Shown one piece after another: positions 1 through 5,380 of a stretch of 5,975 bases of DNA (position 1 is its first letter; every line of letters starts with the position of its first letter). Below the pieces are notes generated by a model, which was given only the letters and a program-made list of their open reading frames with translations, was not told the origin of the DNA and searched no databases. The stretch is from Treponema sp. (GTDB lineage: Bacteria; Spirochaetota; Spirochaetia; Treponematales; Breznakiellaceae), in assembly GCA_031263435.1 (NCBI GenBank), contig JAISFT010000033.1, positions 1-5,975 of the forward strand. Direction: 5' to 3'. The translations under genes and the position numbers were made by a program.

Positions 1-2
1 CT

Positions 3-443
3 GGCTCCGGTTATATATTTTTCTATCTCTACGCCAGGGAGGTTACCGATGCCCAGCGTGTGGAAATCGGCTGCCCCGTACACGGCAAGCGCCCCTCGAC
101 CGTACACCGGCCCGATGCCCTGGCCGAGGCGGACATCGTGTATATCGCGCAGCACATCCTCAAACTGGTGAACATCCGGCCCGTACCGGGCACCATGAGC
201 GAAGAGGAGGCGGAATACGACTTCGGGGTGCGGATATTCTGGGGCATCCTGGGCCCCCCCGTGGCGGGGGACAAGTTCCGCCTTGCCGCCCCGCCCGAGG
301 TCGGCAGCGACCTGCCCCACTCCACCTTTACGCACCGGAAAAGCTACCGCTTCGACTTTGAAGGGGCCGGCGGTAAGACCGTGTACTTCTGCCTGCGCTA
401 CGAAAACGGGAAAGGCGGCGAAGGGGGAGAAGGCTCCTGGGGA
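3..443 (+). CDS. C-terminal part of an unknown-function protein with an FN3-like end, missing its stop
   Basis: The frame is open from the window edge, so the N-terminus lies outside. About 147 codons are recognisable. The segment begins with a short hydrophobic/aromatic stretch (YIFFYLYARE) followed by VTDAQR and a P-rich linker. It ends in a beta-rich module with FWGILGPP, a KSYRFDFEG strand and GKTVYFCLRYENGKG...GSWG. That ending resembles the last strands of a fibronectin-III or Ig-like domain and matches a repeat family I recall from Treponema and some other anaerobes. Members I remember stop a few residues after the W-G pair with an SAIIP-like tail; here the tail is absent. After codon 441-443 the resemblance stops and the frame continues without a stop into perR. 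The start offered by GTG at 60 is only an internal codon. Function unknown. Either the 3' end was replaced by a rearrangement or this copy is decaying. Confidence 0.55.
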
Positions 444-533
444 GCAGAGTACAACTTGTCGTACTCCTGGCTCTCCCATCTTCCTCTGTTCTCTGCTAAC
501 TGCTCTCTGTTACCTGAAATGCGCCCATTCTGC
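444..533. other. C/T-rich non-homologous linker between the truncated gene and perR
   Basis: This stretch is pyrimidine-rich on the plus strand, unlike the G/C-rich genes around it, and looks non-coding. It has a small inverted repeat, GAGTAC at 447-452 with GTACTC at 461-466 and an 8-base loop, too weak and without a T-run to be a good terminator. CTCTGTT occurs twice (484-490 and 505-511). It marks the point where the upstream protein loses family resemblance, so it may be a rearrangement junction. Confidence 0.4.
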
Positions 534-562
534 TTGCCTTTTTGGTCTTTATGTCATATATT
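534..562 (+). promoter_or_regulatory. Predicted sigma70-type promoter of perR
   Basis: TTGCCT (534-539) and TATATT (557-562) are separated by 17 bases, the optimal spacing. Transcription would start near 569, giving a 5' leader of about 55 bases. The -10 element overlaps the first bases of the perfect palindrome at 560-584, which fits repression by occlusion. The promoter supports perR being expressed from its own start despite the open frame upstream. Confidence 0.6.
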
Positions 563-584
563 AATAATAGTTACTATTATTAAT
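560..584. promoter_or_regulatory. Perfect 12-1-12 palindrome, likely PerR/Fur-type operator
   Basis: ATTAATAATAGT (560-571), a single T (572), then ACTATTATTAAT (573-584) form a perfect inverted repeat. Its inner 7-1-7 core, TAATAGT-T-ACTATTA, matches the Bacillus PerR box (TTATAAT-N-ATTATAA) at 10 of 14 half-site positions. A/T-rich 7-1-7 repeats are the usual operator form of the Fur superfamily. Covering the -10 and the expected transcription start of a perR-like gene, it most likely mediates negative autoregulation. Binding by this protein is inferred, not shown. Confidence 0.65.
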
Positions 585-603
585 TTGTATTTACAGAATG
601 CAA

Positions 604-609
604 AAGGAG
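604..609 (+). promoter_or_regulatory. Ribosome binding site of perR with long spacing
   Basis: AAGGAG lies 14 bases before the ATG at 624, longer than the usual 5-9. No in-frame alternative start codon lies between them. A nine-codon frame, MQKELVRKT (598-627), contains this site and its TGA overlaps the perR ATG as ATGA, so coupling by re-initiation is possible. Confidence 0.4.
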
Positions 610-623
610 CTTGTTCGGAAGAC

Positions 624-1070
624 ATGAGCGGAACGGAGCGGAAACACAGCAAAAAGCGGGACGCCATTTTGGAAATCATAAAGTCCACACAATCCCATCC
701 CGGCGCCCAGTGGGTATACCAAAAGCTCAAACCCGCGATTCCCGCCCTTTCGCTGGGAACGGTGTATCGTAACATCAGCCTGTTTCGGGAAGAGGGGTCC
801 GTCATGTCCGTCTGCGTCATGGATGGGGAAGAGCGGTTTGACGGCCGGGTCGAACCCCATCCGCATCTGATCTGCTGTCGCTGCGGGAAGGTGCTGGACC
901 TCCCTTGCCCGGCTGACGAAGCCGGTCCGGAGGCGATGGAAACCGGCGATTTTGTCATAGATCACCGGAAAACCCTGTATTACGGTCTCTGCGGGGACTG
1001 CGCGGCAGCCGCCCGGACGGAGGATCCGCCTAAACCGGACAGCCAAGAGGAGTTCCGGGCAAATTTGTAA
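624..1070 (+). CDS. perR: PerR-type peroxide-responsive repressor, Fur family
   Basis: This is a 148-residue metalloregulator, cytoplasmic and expected to be a dimer, that represses peroxide-defence genes until metal-catalysed oxidation of its sensor histidines releases it from DNA. The winged-helix domain (about 8-72) contains the recognition-helix motif [13 protein letters not shown]. All regulatory metal ligands of Bacillus PerR have counterparts: H25, D73 (in ERFD), H79, H81 and D92. The aspartate at the last site is the PerR state. The structural zinc site is complete: C84, C87, C123 and C126. The N-terminus is about 12 residues shorter than in Bacillus PerR, with SKKRDAIL in place of TPQR-AIL, as I recall for clostridial and spirochaetal PerR proteins. 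The tail after 130 is a charged, proline-containing extension. The start at ATG 624 is chosen because the Fur fold begins there and an upstream AAGGAG, promoter and operator all fit. The same frame is open upstream into an unrelated protein. The reverse rubrerythrin downstream is a typical PerR target. A manganese or zinc sensor is a less likely alternative. Confidence 0.9.
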   Translation: MSGTERKHSKKRDAILEIIKSTQSHPGAQWVYQKLKPAIPALSLGTVYRNISLFREEGSVMSVCVMDGEERFDGRVEPHPHLICCRCGKVLDLPCPADEAGPEAMETGDFVIDHRKTLYYGLCGDCAAAARTEDPPKPDSQEEFRANL

Positions 1071-1093
1071 GAAGCGGCTTATGCCGTTATAAT
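1065..1093 (+). promoter_or_regulatory. Predicted sigma70-type promoter of the rubrerythrin gene
   Basis: TTGTAA (1065-1070), whose last three bases are the perR stop codon, is followed after 17 bases by a perfect TATAAT (1088-1093). A small stem, CGGC-TTAT-GCCG (1075-1086), lies in the spacer but has no T-run. The promoter lets the rubrerythrin be expressed separately, although read-through from perR is possible because no terminator lies between them. Confidence 0.6.
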
Positions 1094-1101
1094 AAATTTC
1101 A
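1087..1101. promoter_or_regulatory. Possible PerR box over the rubrerythrin -10 element
   Basis: TTATAAT-A-AATTTCA matches the Bacillus PerR box TTATAAT-N-ATTATAA at 11 of 14 half-site positions: the left half is perfect and the right half has four of seven. The left half is also the -10 element, so part of the match is expected by chance. It supports, but does not prove, control of the rubrerythrin by the adjacent PerR. Confidence 0.35.
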
Positions 1102-1138
1102 TCTATCATTAAAGATGAGAAGAGAGAGGAGAAGACTT

Positions 1139-1684
1139 ATGAAGAAGTATGTATGTTCAGTTTGCGGGTACGTTCACACCGGAGACACGCCTCCCGAGTC
1201 CTGCCCCCAATGCAAGGCCCCGGCCGCCAAGTTTATTGAGCAGACCGGCGATGCGGGATGGGCTGCCGAGCACGTGGTCGGTGTTGCCAAGGGTGTGGAA
1301 GAGGACATCCTGACGGATCTCCGCGCGAATTTCAACGGCGAATGTACCGAGGTCGGTATGTACCTCGCCATGAGCCGGGTGGCCGAGAGAGAGGGCTATC
1401 CCGAGATCGCGGAGGCCTACAAGCGCTATGCTTTTGAAGAGGCGGAACACGCCTCGAAATTCGCGGAGCTTCTGGGCGAATGCATCACCGCCAGCACCAG
1501 GACCAACCTCCAGCTTAGGGCCGAAGCCGAACATGGCGCGTGCGCCGGCAAGGTCGATCTGGCCAAGCGGGCCAAGGAACGGGGCTACGATGCCATCCAC
1601 GACACGGTTCACGAAATGGCCCGTGACGAAGCCCGCCACGGGGCCGGTTTCCGCGGACTGCTCAAGCGGTACTTCCCCGGCTAA
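1139..1684 (+). CDS. rbr: Reverse rubrerythrin (N-terminal rubredoxin domain, C-terminal diiron domain)
   Basis: A 181-residue cytoplasmic peroxidase that reduces H2O2 to water with electrons from NADH through a reductase or rubredoxin; it is a main oxygen and peroxide defence in anaerobes. Residues 1-33 form a rubredoxin-like Fe(Cys)4 site with C6, C9, C22 and C25. Residues about 50-178 form a ferritin-like four-helix domain with glutamates in GECTEVG (E68/E71), the ExxH motif E101-H104, glutamates in AEAEHGA (E129/E131) and the second ExxH motif E164-H167, together a full diiron set. Classical rubrerythrin carries its rubredoxin domain at the C-terminus; this order and length match the reverse rubrerythrins described in clostridia, where they belong to the PerR regulon. 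The start at 1139 follows AGGAG (1127-1131) by seven bases; the in-frame ATG at 1115 would add eight arginine-rich residues and lacks such a site. It lies 68 bases after perR with its own promoter. Confidence 0.93.
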   Translation: MKKYVCSVCGYVHTGDTPPESCPQCKAPAAKFIEQTGDAGWAAEHVVGVAKGVEEDILTDLRANFNGECTEVGMYLAMSRVAEREGYPEIAEAYKRYAFEEAEHASKFAELLGECITASTRTNLQLRAEAEHGACAGKVDLAKRAKERGYDAIHDTVHEMARDEARHGAGFRGLLKRYFPG

Positions 1685-1703
1685 GGGGTTTTGAGTGTGT
1701 AGG

Positions 1704-1751
1704 GGGGAAGTATCCCACTGTCAACAAGTTAACAGAACGGGATACTTCCCC
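1704..1751. terminator. Long inverted repeat after the rubrerythrin gene, probable transcript end
   Basis: GGGGAAGTATCCC (1704-1716) pairs perfectly with GGGATACTTCCCC (1739-1751), a 13-bp stem that extends two more pairs outward with one G-U. Inside it, CTGTCAAC (1718-1725) and GTTAACAG (1728-1735) can pair at seven of eight positions, so nearly the whole segment folds on itself. It starts 20 bases after the stop codon. There is no T-run on either side, so it is not a textbook intrinsic terminator; it may act as an mRNA 3'-end stabiliser or need a factor. Confidence 0.55.
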
Positions 1752-1910
1752 TCCCTGTCCCCTCAACAGCTCGATTTGTGATTGTGGGGAGGATGCGGCT
1801 TTTTCAGGTATGCTTTCCTCCCTACTTTACGGCCCGGTCGTACCGGGACTATCCGCCCTCTTATCTCCCCCACCAGTTCTCTATATAAATGGCTCCGTAC
1901 AAGCGAGTTA
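1752..1910. other. Gene-free stretch between the rubrerythrin hairpin and the next promoter
   Basis: No convincing gene is seen. The reading frame of the downstream isomerase stays open back to 1782, but the encoded residues look random and lack a ribosome binding site. Two small inverted repeats occur: GGGAGGA (1787-1793) with TCCTCCC (1816-1822), and CCCGGT-CGT-ACCGGG (1833-1847). Neither is followed by a T-run. TATAAA at 1884-1889 could be a weak -10 element but has a poor -35. Confidence 0.5.
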
Positions 1911-1940
1911 TTGACCTGTCCTTTATTCCTCATCTATAAT
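1911..1940 (+). promoter_or_regulatory. Predicted sigma70-type promoter of the isomerase-oxidoreductase operon
   Basis: TTGACC (1911-1916) and a perfect TATAAT (1935-1940) are 18 bases apart. Transcription would begin near 1947, leaving a leader of about 42 bases that ends in a strong GGAGG site. The palindrome ATGATCAT (1945-1952) covers the expected start point and could be part of an operator. Confidence 0.7.
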
Positions 1941-1988
1941 ACACATGATCATTTGTATACCTGTTTACGAAATTCACGGAGGAACTTT

Positions 1989-2828
1989 ATGAGTAGCAAT
2001 CGGTTTTCAGTTTTTACCAAGCCCTGGAAAAAGGACCCCCTGGAGGAGTTGGGCGCACGGGTTCGGGACATGGGGTTTGACGCGGTGGAGTATCCCCTGC
2101 GGGACGGGTACCAGGTAGAGCCTTCCGAGGGAGCGGCGGGGATAGTCCGGCTTGTCAAAACCCTGGGGAAGGCCGGCGTGGCCGTAACGAGCCTCGCGGC
2201 GGGGATAGACGTGCATACCGTCGACGGGAAAGGCGAAGTGGCGGGGGTGAATGAAGCGGTCTTCGCCGGCTGCGGGGAGGCGGAGATACCGGTCATCCGC
2301 ATCTGCCAGAGTTTCAACCGGGAGCTGGGTTTCCATGAGAACATGGACGCCCTGCGCCGGAAATACGACAGGATCCTCCCTTTCTGCCAAAAATTCGGCG
2401 TTACCCTGGGGGTGCAGATGCACTACGGCCCGGCGGACATTGCCAATTCCTACGACAGCTATATTTTGCTTAAGGACTACGATCCCGCTTACATCGCCGC
2501 AGTCTGGGATGCCGGCCATTCGGGACTGGCCGGGGAGGCTCCCCGTTACGCCCTGGACTGCCTGTGGAACAACCTGTGCATGGTCAACTTCAAGGCGGCT
2601 TACTGGCGCAGGACCAACGAATCCGCCACGGCGGAGGAAGCCCAATGGGGGGCCGATTGGGTGCCCGGCGCTCAGGGCATGGGGAGCTGGAAAGACGCGG
2701 TAGCGTACCTCAAACAACGGGGCTACCGCGGCACGGTCTGTCTGCCCGCTGAATACAGCGACGAATCCAGGGTTGACGAGTACGCCAGGGATGATCTCAA
2801 ATACATTAAGAAACTCTTTGGAGGTTAA
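1989..2828 (+). CDS. Sugar-phosphate isomerase/epimerase-like TIM-barrel protein (AP endonuclease 2 / xylose isomerase-like)
   Basis: A 279-residue cytoplasmic enzyme of the xylose isomerase-like TIM-barrel superfamily. Members isomerise, epimerise, dehydrate or eliminate on sugars, keto-sugars and cyclitols using a divalent metal. Visible marks are the first strand with SVFTKPW (7-13), GFDAVEYP with E34, RICQSFN on a middle strand, GVQMHYG with H145, the metal-binding WDAGHSG with D174 and H177, and CLPAEYSD with E255 on the last strand; E, H, D-x-x-H and E are a plausible metal set. Length is normal for the family. The start at 1989 has GGAGG (1978-1982) six bases upstream and gives the expected first barrel strand. 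It is the first gene of the operon; the next ATG follows its stop by one base. No signal peptide is seen. Substrate unknown. Because members of this superfamily pair with Gfo/Idh/MocA enzymes in inositol and 3-keto-glycoside pathways, a role on an oxidised sugar intermediate is the best inference. Confidence 0.85.
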   Translation: MSSNRFSVFTKPWKKDPLEELGARVRDMGFDAVEYPLRDGYQVEPSEGAAGIVRLVKTLGKAGVAVTSLAAGIDVHTVDGKGEVAGVNEAVFAGCGEAEIPVIRICQSFNRELGFHENMDALRRKYDRILPFCQKFGVTLGVQMHYGPADIANSYDSYILLKDYDPAYIAAVWDAGHSGLAGEAPRYALDCLWNNLCMVNFKAAYWRRTNESATAEEAQWGADWVPGAQGMGSWKDAVAYLKQRGYRGTVCLPAEYSDESRVDEYARDDLKYIKKLFGG

Positions 2829-2829
2829 G

Positions 2830-3825
2830 ATGAGCATACTAAAAGTTGTCATGATAGGCGCGGGCAGCCGGGCGAACCATGTTATTTACCCTTCTTTTAA
2901 TGATCTGCAAAAAAAAGGGAAGGTGGAAATTGTGGGGATCTGCGATATAGACCTTGAACGGTTGAATAAAACCGCCGATACCTACGGCATAAAAAACCGT
3001 TACGGCGCAGGGGGCGTTTTTGACTACCGAAACATGGTTGCCGCCCTCAAGCCCGACGCGGCGGTGGTCATAGGCCAGCCCCACATTATGTACGATATCT
3101 GGATGTGGTGCCTTGAGCAGGGGCTCCACCTTTACATCGAAAAGCCCATGGCCCTTACCATTCACCAGGCCAGGGCGCTGGCCGCCGTTGCCAAACGCAA
3201 AGGGCTTGTCACCCAGGTCAGCCTTCAGCGGCGGTATACGCCGATGGTAACAAAACTGCGGGAGGAGTGCCTCAAACGGGGTCCCCTGACCCACGCGGTC
3301 TGCAAGTTCTACAAAAGCGATATCCACGATTTTATCGGCGCGCGGGATCACATGATGGACGACTCGGTACACGCCATTGACACCCTGCGCTGGATGGCCG
3401 GTTCCGAAGTCGTAAAGGTTGACAGTATTACCAGCCGCATAGGCGGTACGGTGGACATCAACTTTATTATGGCCCAGCTCACCTTCGCCAACGGCTGCGT
3501 CGGCCACCTGATGAACAACTGGTCTTCGGGGAAGCGTATCTTCGCGGTGGAAATGCACGCTCCGGGCATCTTTGTCGAGGCTGAACATGAGACCAGGGGT
3601 TCTATGTATACCGACGGGAATTTGACCCCCGCCGTCTTCGATACCGCCGAAGTTGCGGGAAGCAAAGAGGTCCATGTGTTCACCGGGGTTCTTGCGGCGG
3701 CGGAGGACTTTGTCAACTGCTGCCTCAAAGGGGGACAGCCCATGTGCGCCTTTGAGAACACGGTGAATACCATGAAGGTGGCGGAAGTCATCCTGGCCCA
3801 GTCCCTTTTGAAAGAGGGCCTTTAG
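2830..3825 (+). CDS. Gfo/Idh/MocA family NAD(P)-dependent oxidoreductase, first of a tandem pair
   Basis: A 331-residue cytoplasmic dehydrogenase that should oxidise or reduce a hydroxyl/keto group of a sugar or cyclitol with NAD(P). Residues 1-120 are a Rossmann fold: VVMIGAGSRA carries the dinucleotide GxG (G10, G12), CDID (38-41) ends the second strand, and EKP (104-106) supplies the conserved lysine K105. The C-terminal alpha/beta domain has DDSVHAID with H181 and D184, the family HxxD catalytic motif. LQRRYTPMV and KFYKSD are shared in altered form with the next protein, showing close kinship. The start at 2830 is preceded by GGAGG (2820-2824) five bases away, inside the end of the isomerase gene; one base separates the stop and start, so translation is probably coupled. 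An A8 run (2909-2916) encoding Q-K-K is a potential slippage site. The family assignment is firm; substrate and reaction direction are not visible. Confidence 0.9.
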   Translation: MSILKVVMIGAGSRANHVIYPSFNDLQKKGKVEIVGICDIDLERLNKTADTYGIKNRYGAGGVFDYRNMVAALKPDAAVVIGQPHIMYDIWMWCLEQGLHLYIEKPMALTIHQARALAAVAKRKGLVTQVSLQRRYTPMVTKLREECLKRGPLTHAVCKFYKSDIHDFIGARDHMMDDSVHAIDTLRWMAGSEVVKVDSITSRIGGTVDINFIMAQLTFANGCVGHLMNNWSSGKRIFAVEMHAPGIFVEAEHETRGSMYTDGNLTPAVFDTAEVAGSKEVHVFTGVLAAAEDFVNCCLKGGQPMCAFENTVNTMKVAEVILAQSLLKEGL

Positions 3826-3842
3826 GACTATTGGGGGATTCG

Positions 3843-4883
3843 ATGGCAAAGCTCAAGATCGGGATTATCGGCGCGGGGGGAATCGCCCGGGGTATACATT
3901 TGCCCGCCCTGAAGGCGGTTCCGGAAGCGGAGTTGTGCGGCATCTGCGATTTGATAACCCCCCGGGCGGAAGCGGCGGCTCGGGATTTCGCCATTCCGAA
4001 GACCTATGTTTCCTACCACGATATGTTCCGGACCGGCGGTATCGATGCAGTCTATGTCCTCACCCCGCCGGACGGCCTTTTCCGGGCCGCCGCCGATGCC
4101 CTCCTCGCGGGCAAGCACGTGTTCATGGAAAAGCCCATGGGGATCACCCTATTTCAGGCAAAGACCCTGAAAGAGTTGGCGGCCGCTCAAAAGCGCGTCC
4201 TCCACGTGGGTTTTAACCGCCGGTATATTCCCCTGGTAAAAACCATCGCCGCAAAGATGCGGGAATTCTGCGCCGTCACCCATGTCGAGGGCCGGTTTTA
4301 CAAAAACGGTTCCCCCGCTTTTTACGGCGGCTGCGCCGGCGCCTTTGTCTGCGATGTGATCCACGTGATAGATCTGGTGCGGCATCTGGCTGCCGGAGGT
4401 CCCGGCCCCTCCCCAAAGGCCATCCGGGCTTCCACCCTGGAGTCCGTCAATCCGGAAACGAAGATCGCCGAAGCGTGGTACAGCAGCATGGCGTTTGAAA
4501 ACGGCGTTACCGCCGTGGTCCGGGCCAATTATCGCACCGGCGGGCGTGTTCACCAGTTTGAGATCCACGGTCCCGGAGCCTCCGCCTTTATCGATCTCGG
4601 TTTCGGCGGCGCAGGCTGCTCCGGCAGGATCCTTCGCACGGTTACACCCGGCGGCCAGAGTTTATCCGCCGCGGGGGCCGGAGAGCAGGAAATCCTCGAG
4701 TTCGACGGCCTCGCGCTGGCGGGCAGTACCAACTATGAGGTGTACTACGGTTACCACGCCGAAAACCGGCATTTCGTGGAGACCGTCCTCGCCAACCCCT
4801 CGGGAACCGATCCGGCCCGCGCGGAGGAGGACTGCGCCTCCATGGAGCTGGTAGAACAACTGTTGGCGGCGCGGGTGTTGTAA
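3843..4883 (+). CDS. Gfo/Idh/MocA family NAD(P)-dependent oxidoreductase, second of the tandem pair
   Basis: A 346-residue cytoplasmic dehydrogenase of the same family. The Rossmann part contains KIGIIGAGGIARG (GxG at G10 and G12), CDL (35-37) at the end of the second strand, and MEKPMGIT with K97. The second domain has CDVIHVID with H174 and D177, the HxxD catalytic motif. FNRRYIPLV and RFYKNG align with LQRRYTPMV and KFYKSD of the preceding protein, so the two are probably old duplicates that diverged, one perhaps oxidising and the other reducing, or acting on different intermediates. The C-terminal half holds a glycine/alanine-rich insertion (about 260-290) that the neighbour lacks. The start at 3843 follows GGGGGA (3833-3838) and gives the canonical strand MAKLKIGIIGAG; the TTG at 3831 is rejected. 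It lies 17 bases after the previous stop and is presumably in the same transcript. Substrate unknown. Confidence 0.9.
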   Translation: MAKLKIGIIGAGGIARGIHLPALKAVPEAELCGICDLITPRAEAAARDFAIPKTYVSYHDMFRTGGIDAVYVLTPPDGLFRAAADALLAGKHVFMEKPMGITLFQAKTLKELAAAQKRVLHVGFNRRYIPLVKTIAAKMREFCAVTHVEGRFYKNGSPAFYGGCAGAFVCDVIHVIDLVRHLAAGGPGPSPKAIRASTLESVNPETKIAEAWYSSMAFENGVTAVVRANYRTGGRVHQFEIHGPGASAFIDLGFGGAGCSGRILRTVTPGGQSLSAAGAGEQEILEFDGLALAGSTNYEVYYGYHAENRHFVETVLANPSGTDPARAEEDCASMELVEQLLAARVL

Positions 4884-4912
4884 AATACGCTCCAATACGG
4901 TAAAAAAGTACC

Positions 4913-5350
4913 ATGAAGCAATTCATGCAGGAATTCAGGGAATTCGCCTTCAAGGGCAATGTGATGAACCTGGCGGTGGGCGTTATCATCGGCGCGGCCT
5001 TCCAGGGGGTGGTAACATCCCTCACCCAAAACATCCTTTCGCCCATTATCGGGCTTTTCGCCCGGCAGAATTTCGATTCTCTCATGTTGCAATTCGGGAA
5101 CGTGGAAATCAAATACGGTGCCTTTATAACATCGGTAGCCAATTTTTTCATCATGGCTTTCGTAATTTTTCTTATGGTGAGGGCTATGAACGCCTTTCGT
5201 ACCCTGAGCGATAATACCAAAAAGAAAAAGGAACCCCCCGCGCCGTCTGCCCCGGTTACCAAACAATGCCCTTACTGTTTTTCCGATATTGCCATAAAAG
5301 CCACGCGCTGTCCTTTCTGCACGTCACGGATTGAGGAGGCCGAGGCTTAG
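4913..5350 (+). CDS. mscL: Large-conductance mechanosensitive channel MscL with a C-terminal zinc ribbon
   Basis: A 145-residue inner-membrane channel that opens under high membrane tension to release solutes during hypo-osmotic shock; the family forms pentamers. The N-terminal amphipathic segment FREFAFKGNVMNLAVGVIIG (8-27) is the strongest family signature. TM1 spans about 17-48 and TM2 about 69-92 (YGAFITSV...FVIFLMV). The basic cluster KKKK (103-106) followed by a proline/alanine linker matches the cytoplasmic region of E. coli MscL. After that the usual C-terminal bundle helix (LLxEIRDLL) is absent and a four-cysteine zinc ribbon takes its place: CPYC (119-122) and CPFC (133-136). No convincing Shine-Dalgarno precedes the ATG at 4913; ATG 4925 (MQEFREF) has none either. 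It begins 29 bases after the oxidoreductase stop, so it may be the last gene of that transcript. A candidate promoter, TTGTAA (4878-4883) with TAAAAA (4901-4906), is weak. Confidence 0.95.
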   Translation: MKQFMQEFREFAFKGNVMNLAVGVIIGAAFQGVVTSLTQNILSPIIGLFARQNFDSLMLQFGNVEIKYGAFITSVANFFIMAFVIFLMVRAMNAFRTLSDNTKKKKEPPAPSAPVTKQCPYCFSDIAIKATRCPFCTSRIEEAEA

Positions 5351-5380
5351 CCGCCGCGGGGCTTCCCCTTTAACCGGCGG
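5351..5380. terminator. Nested inverted repeat between convergent genes
   Basis: CCGCCG (5351-5356) pairs with CGGCGG (5375-5380), and within it GGGG (5358-5361) pairs with CCCC (5365-5368) around CTT. It begins immediately after the mscL stop and its right arm overlaps the last codons of the minus-strand gene. Position between two convergent stops suggests a bidirectional transcript end. The T-run on either strand is very short, so the call is weak. Confidence 0.35.

Noticed and set aside
447..466. Terminator for the first gene
   Set aside because: Only a six-base stem with an eight-base loop and no T-run; too weak to call.
60..623. GTG at 60 as the start of a 336-residue Fur-family protein
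   Set aside because: The first 188 residues belong to another protein family plus a non-homologous linker; the Fur fold, promoter, operator and Shine-Dalgarno all place the start at 624.
591..1109. Long minus-strand open frame opposite perR
   Set aside because: It is antisense to a gene with all its family motifs intact, and its own residues show no recognisable domain.
1115..1138. Upstream in-frame ATG for the rubrerythrin
   Set aside because: It would add MRRERRRL before the rubredoxin strand, has no ribosome binding site, and the AGGAG for ATG 1139 lies inside it.
1782..1988. N-terminal extension of the isomerase-like protein
   Set aside because: The frame is open but contains the promoter and GGAGG site, and the added 69 residues look random.
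2007..2852. 281-codon minus-strand frame opposite the isomerase gene
   Set aside because: A high-GC shadow frame with no recognisable domain; the plus-strand product has complete motifs and a strong ribosome binding site.
2839..3849. 336-codon minus-strand frame opposite the first oxidoreductase
   Set aside because: It mirrors a clear Gfo/Idh/MocA gene and shows no family motif of its own.
4751..5266. Minus-strand frames opposite the end of the second oxidoreductase and mscL
   Set aside because: They straddle two well-supported plus-strand genes and encode low-complexity, basic sequence.
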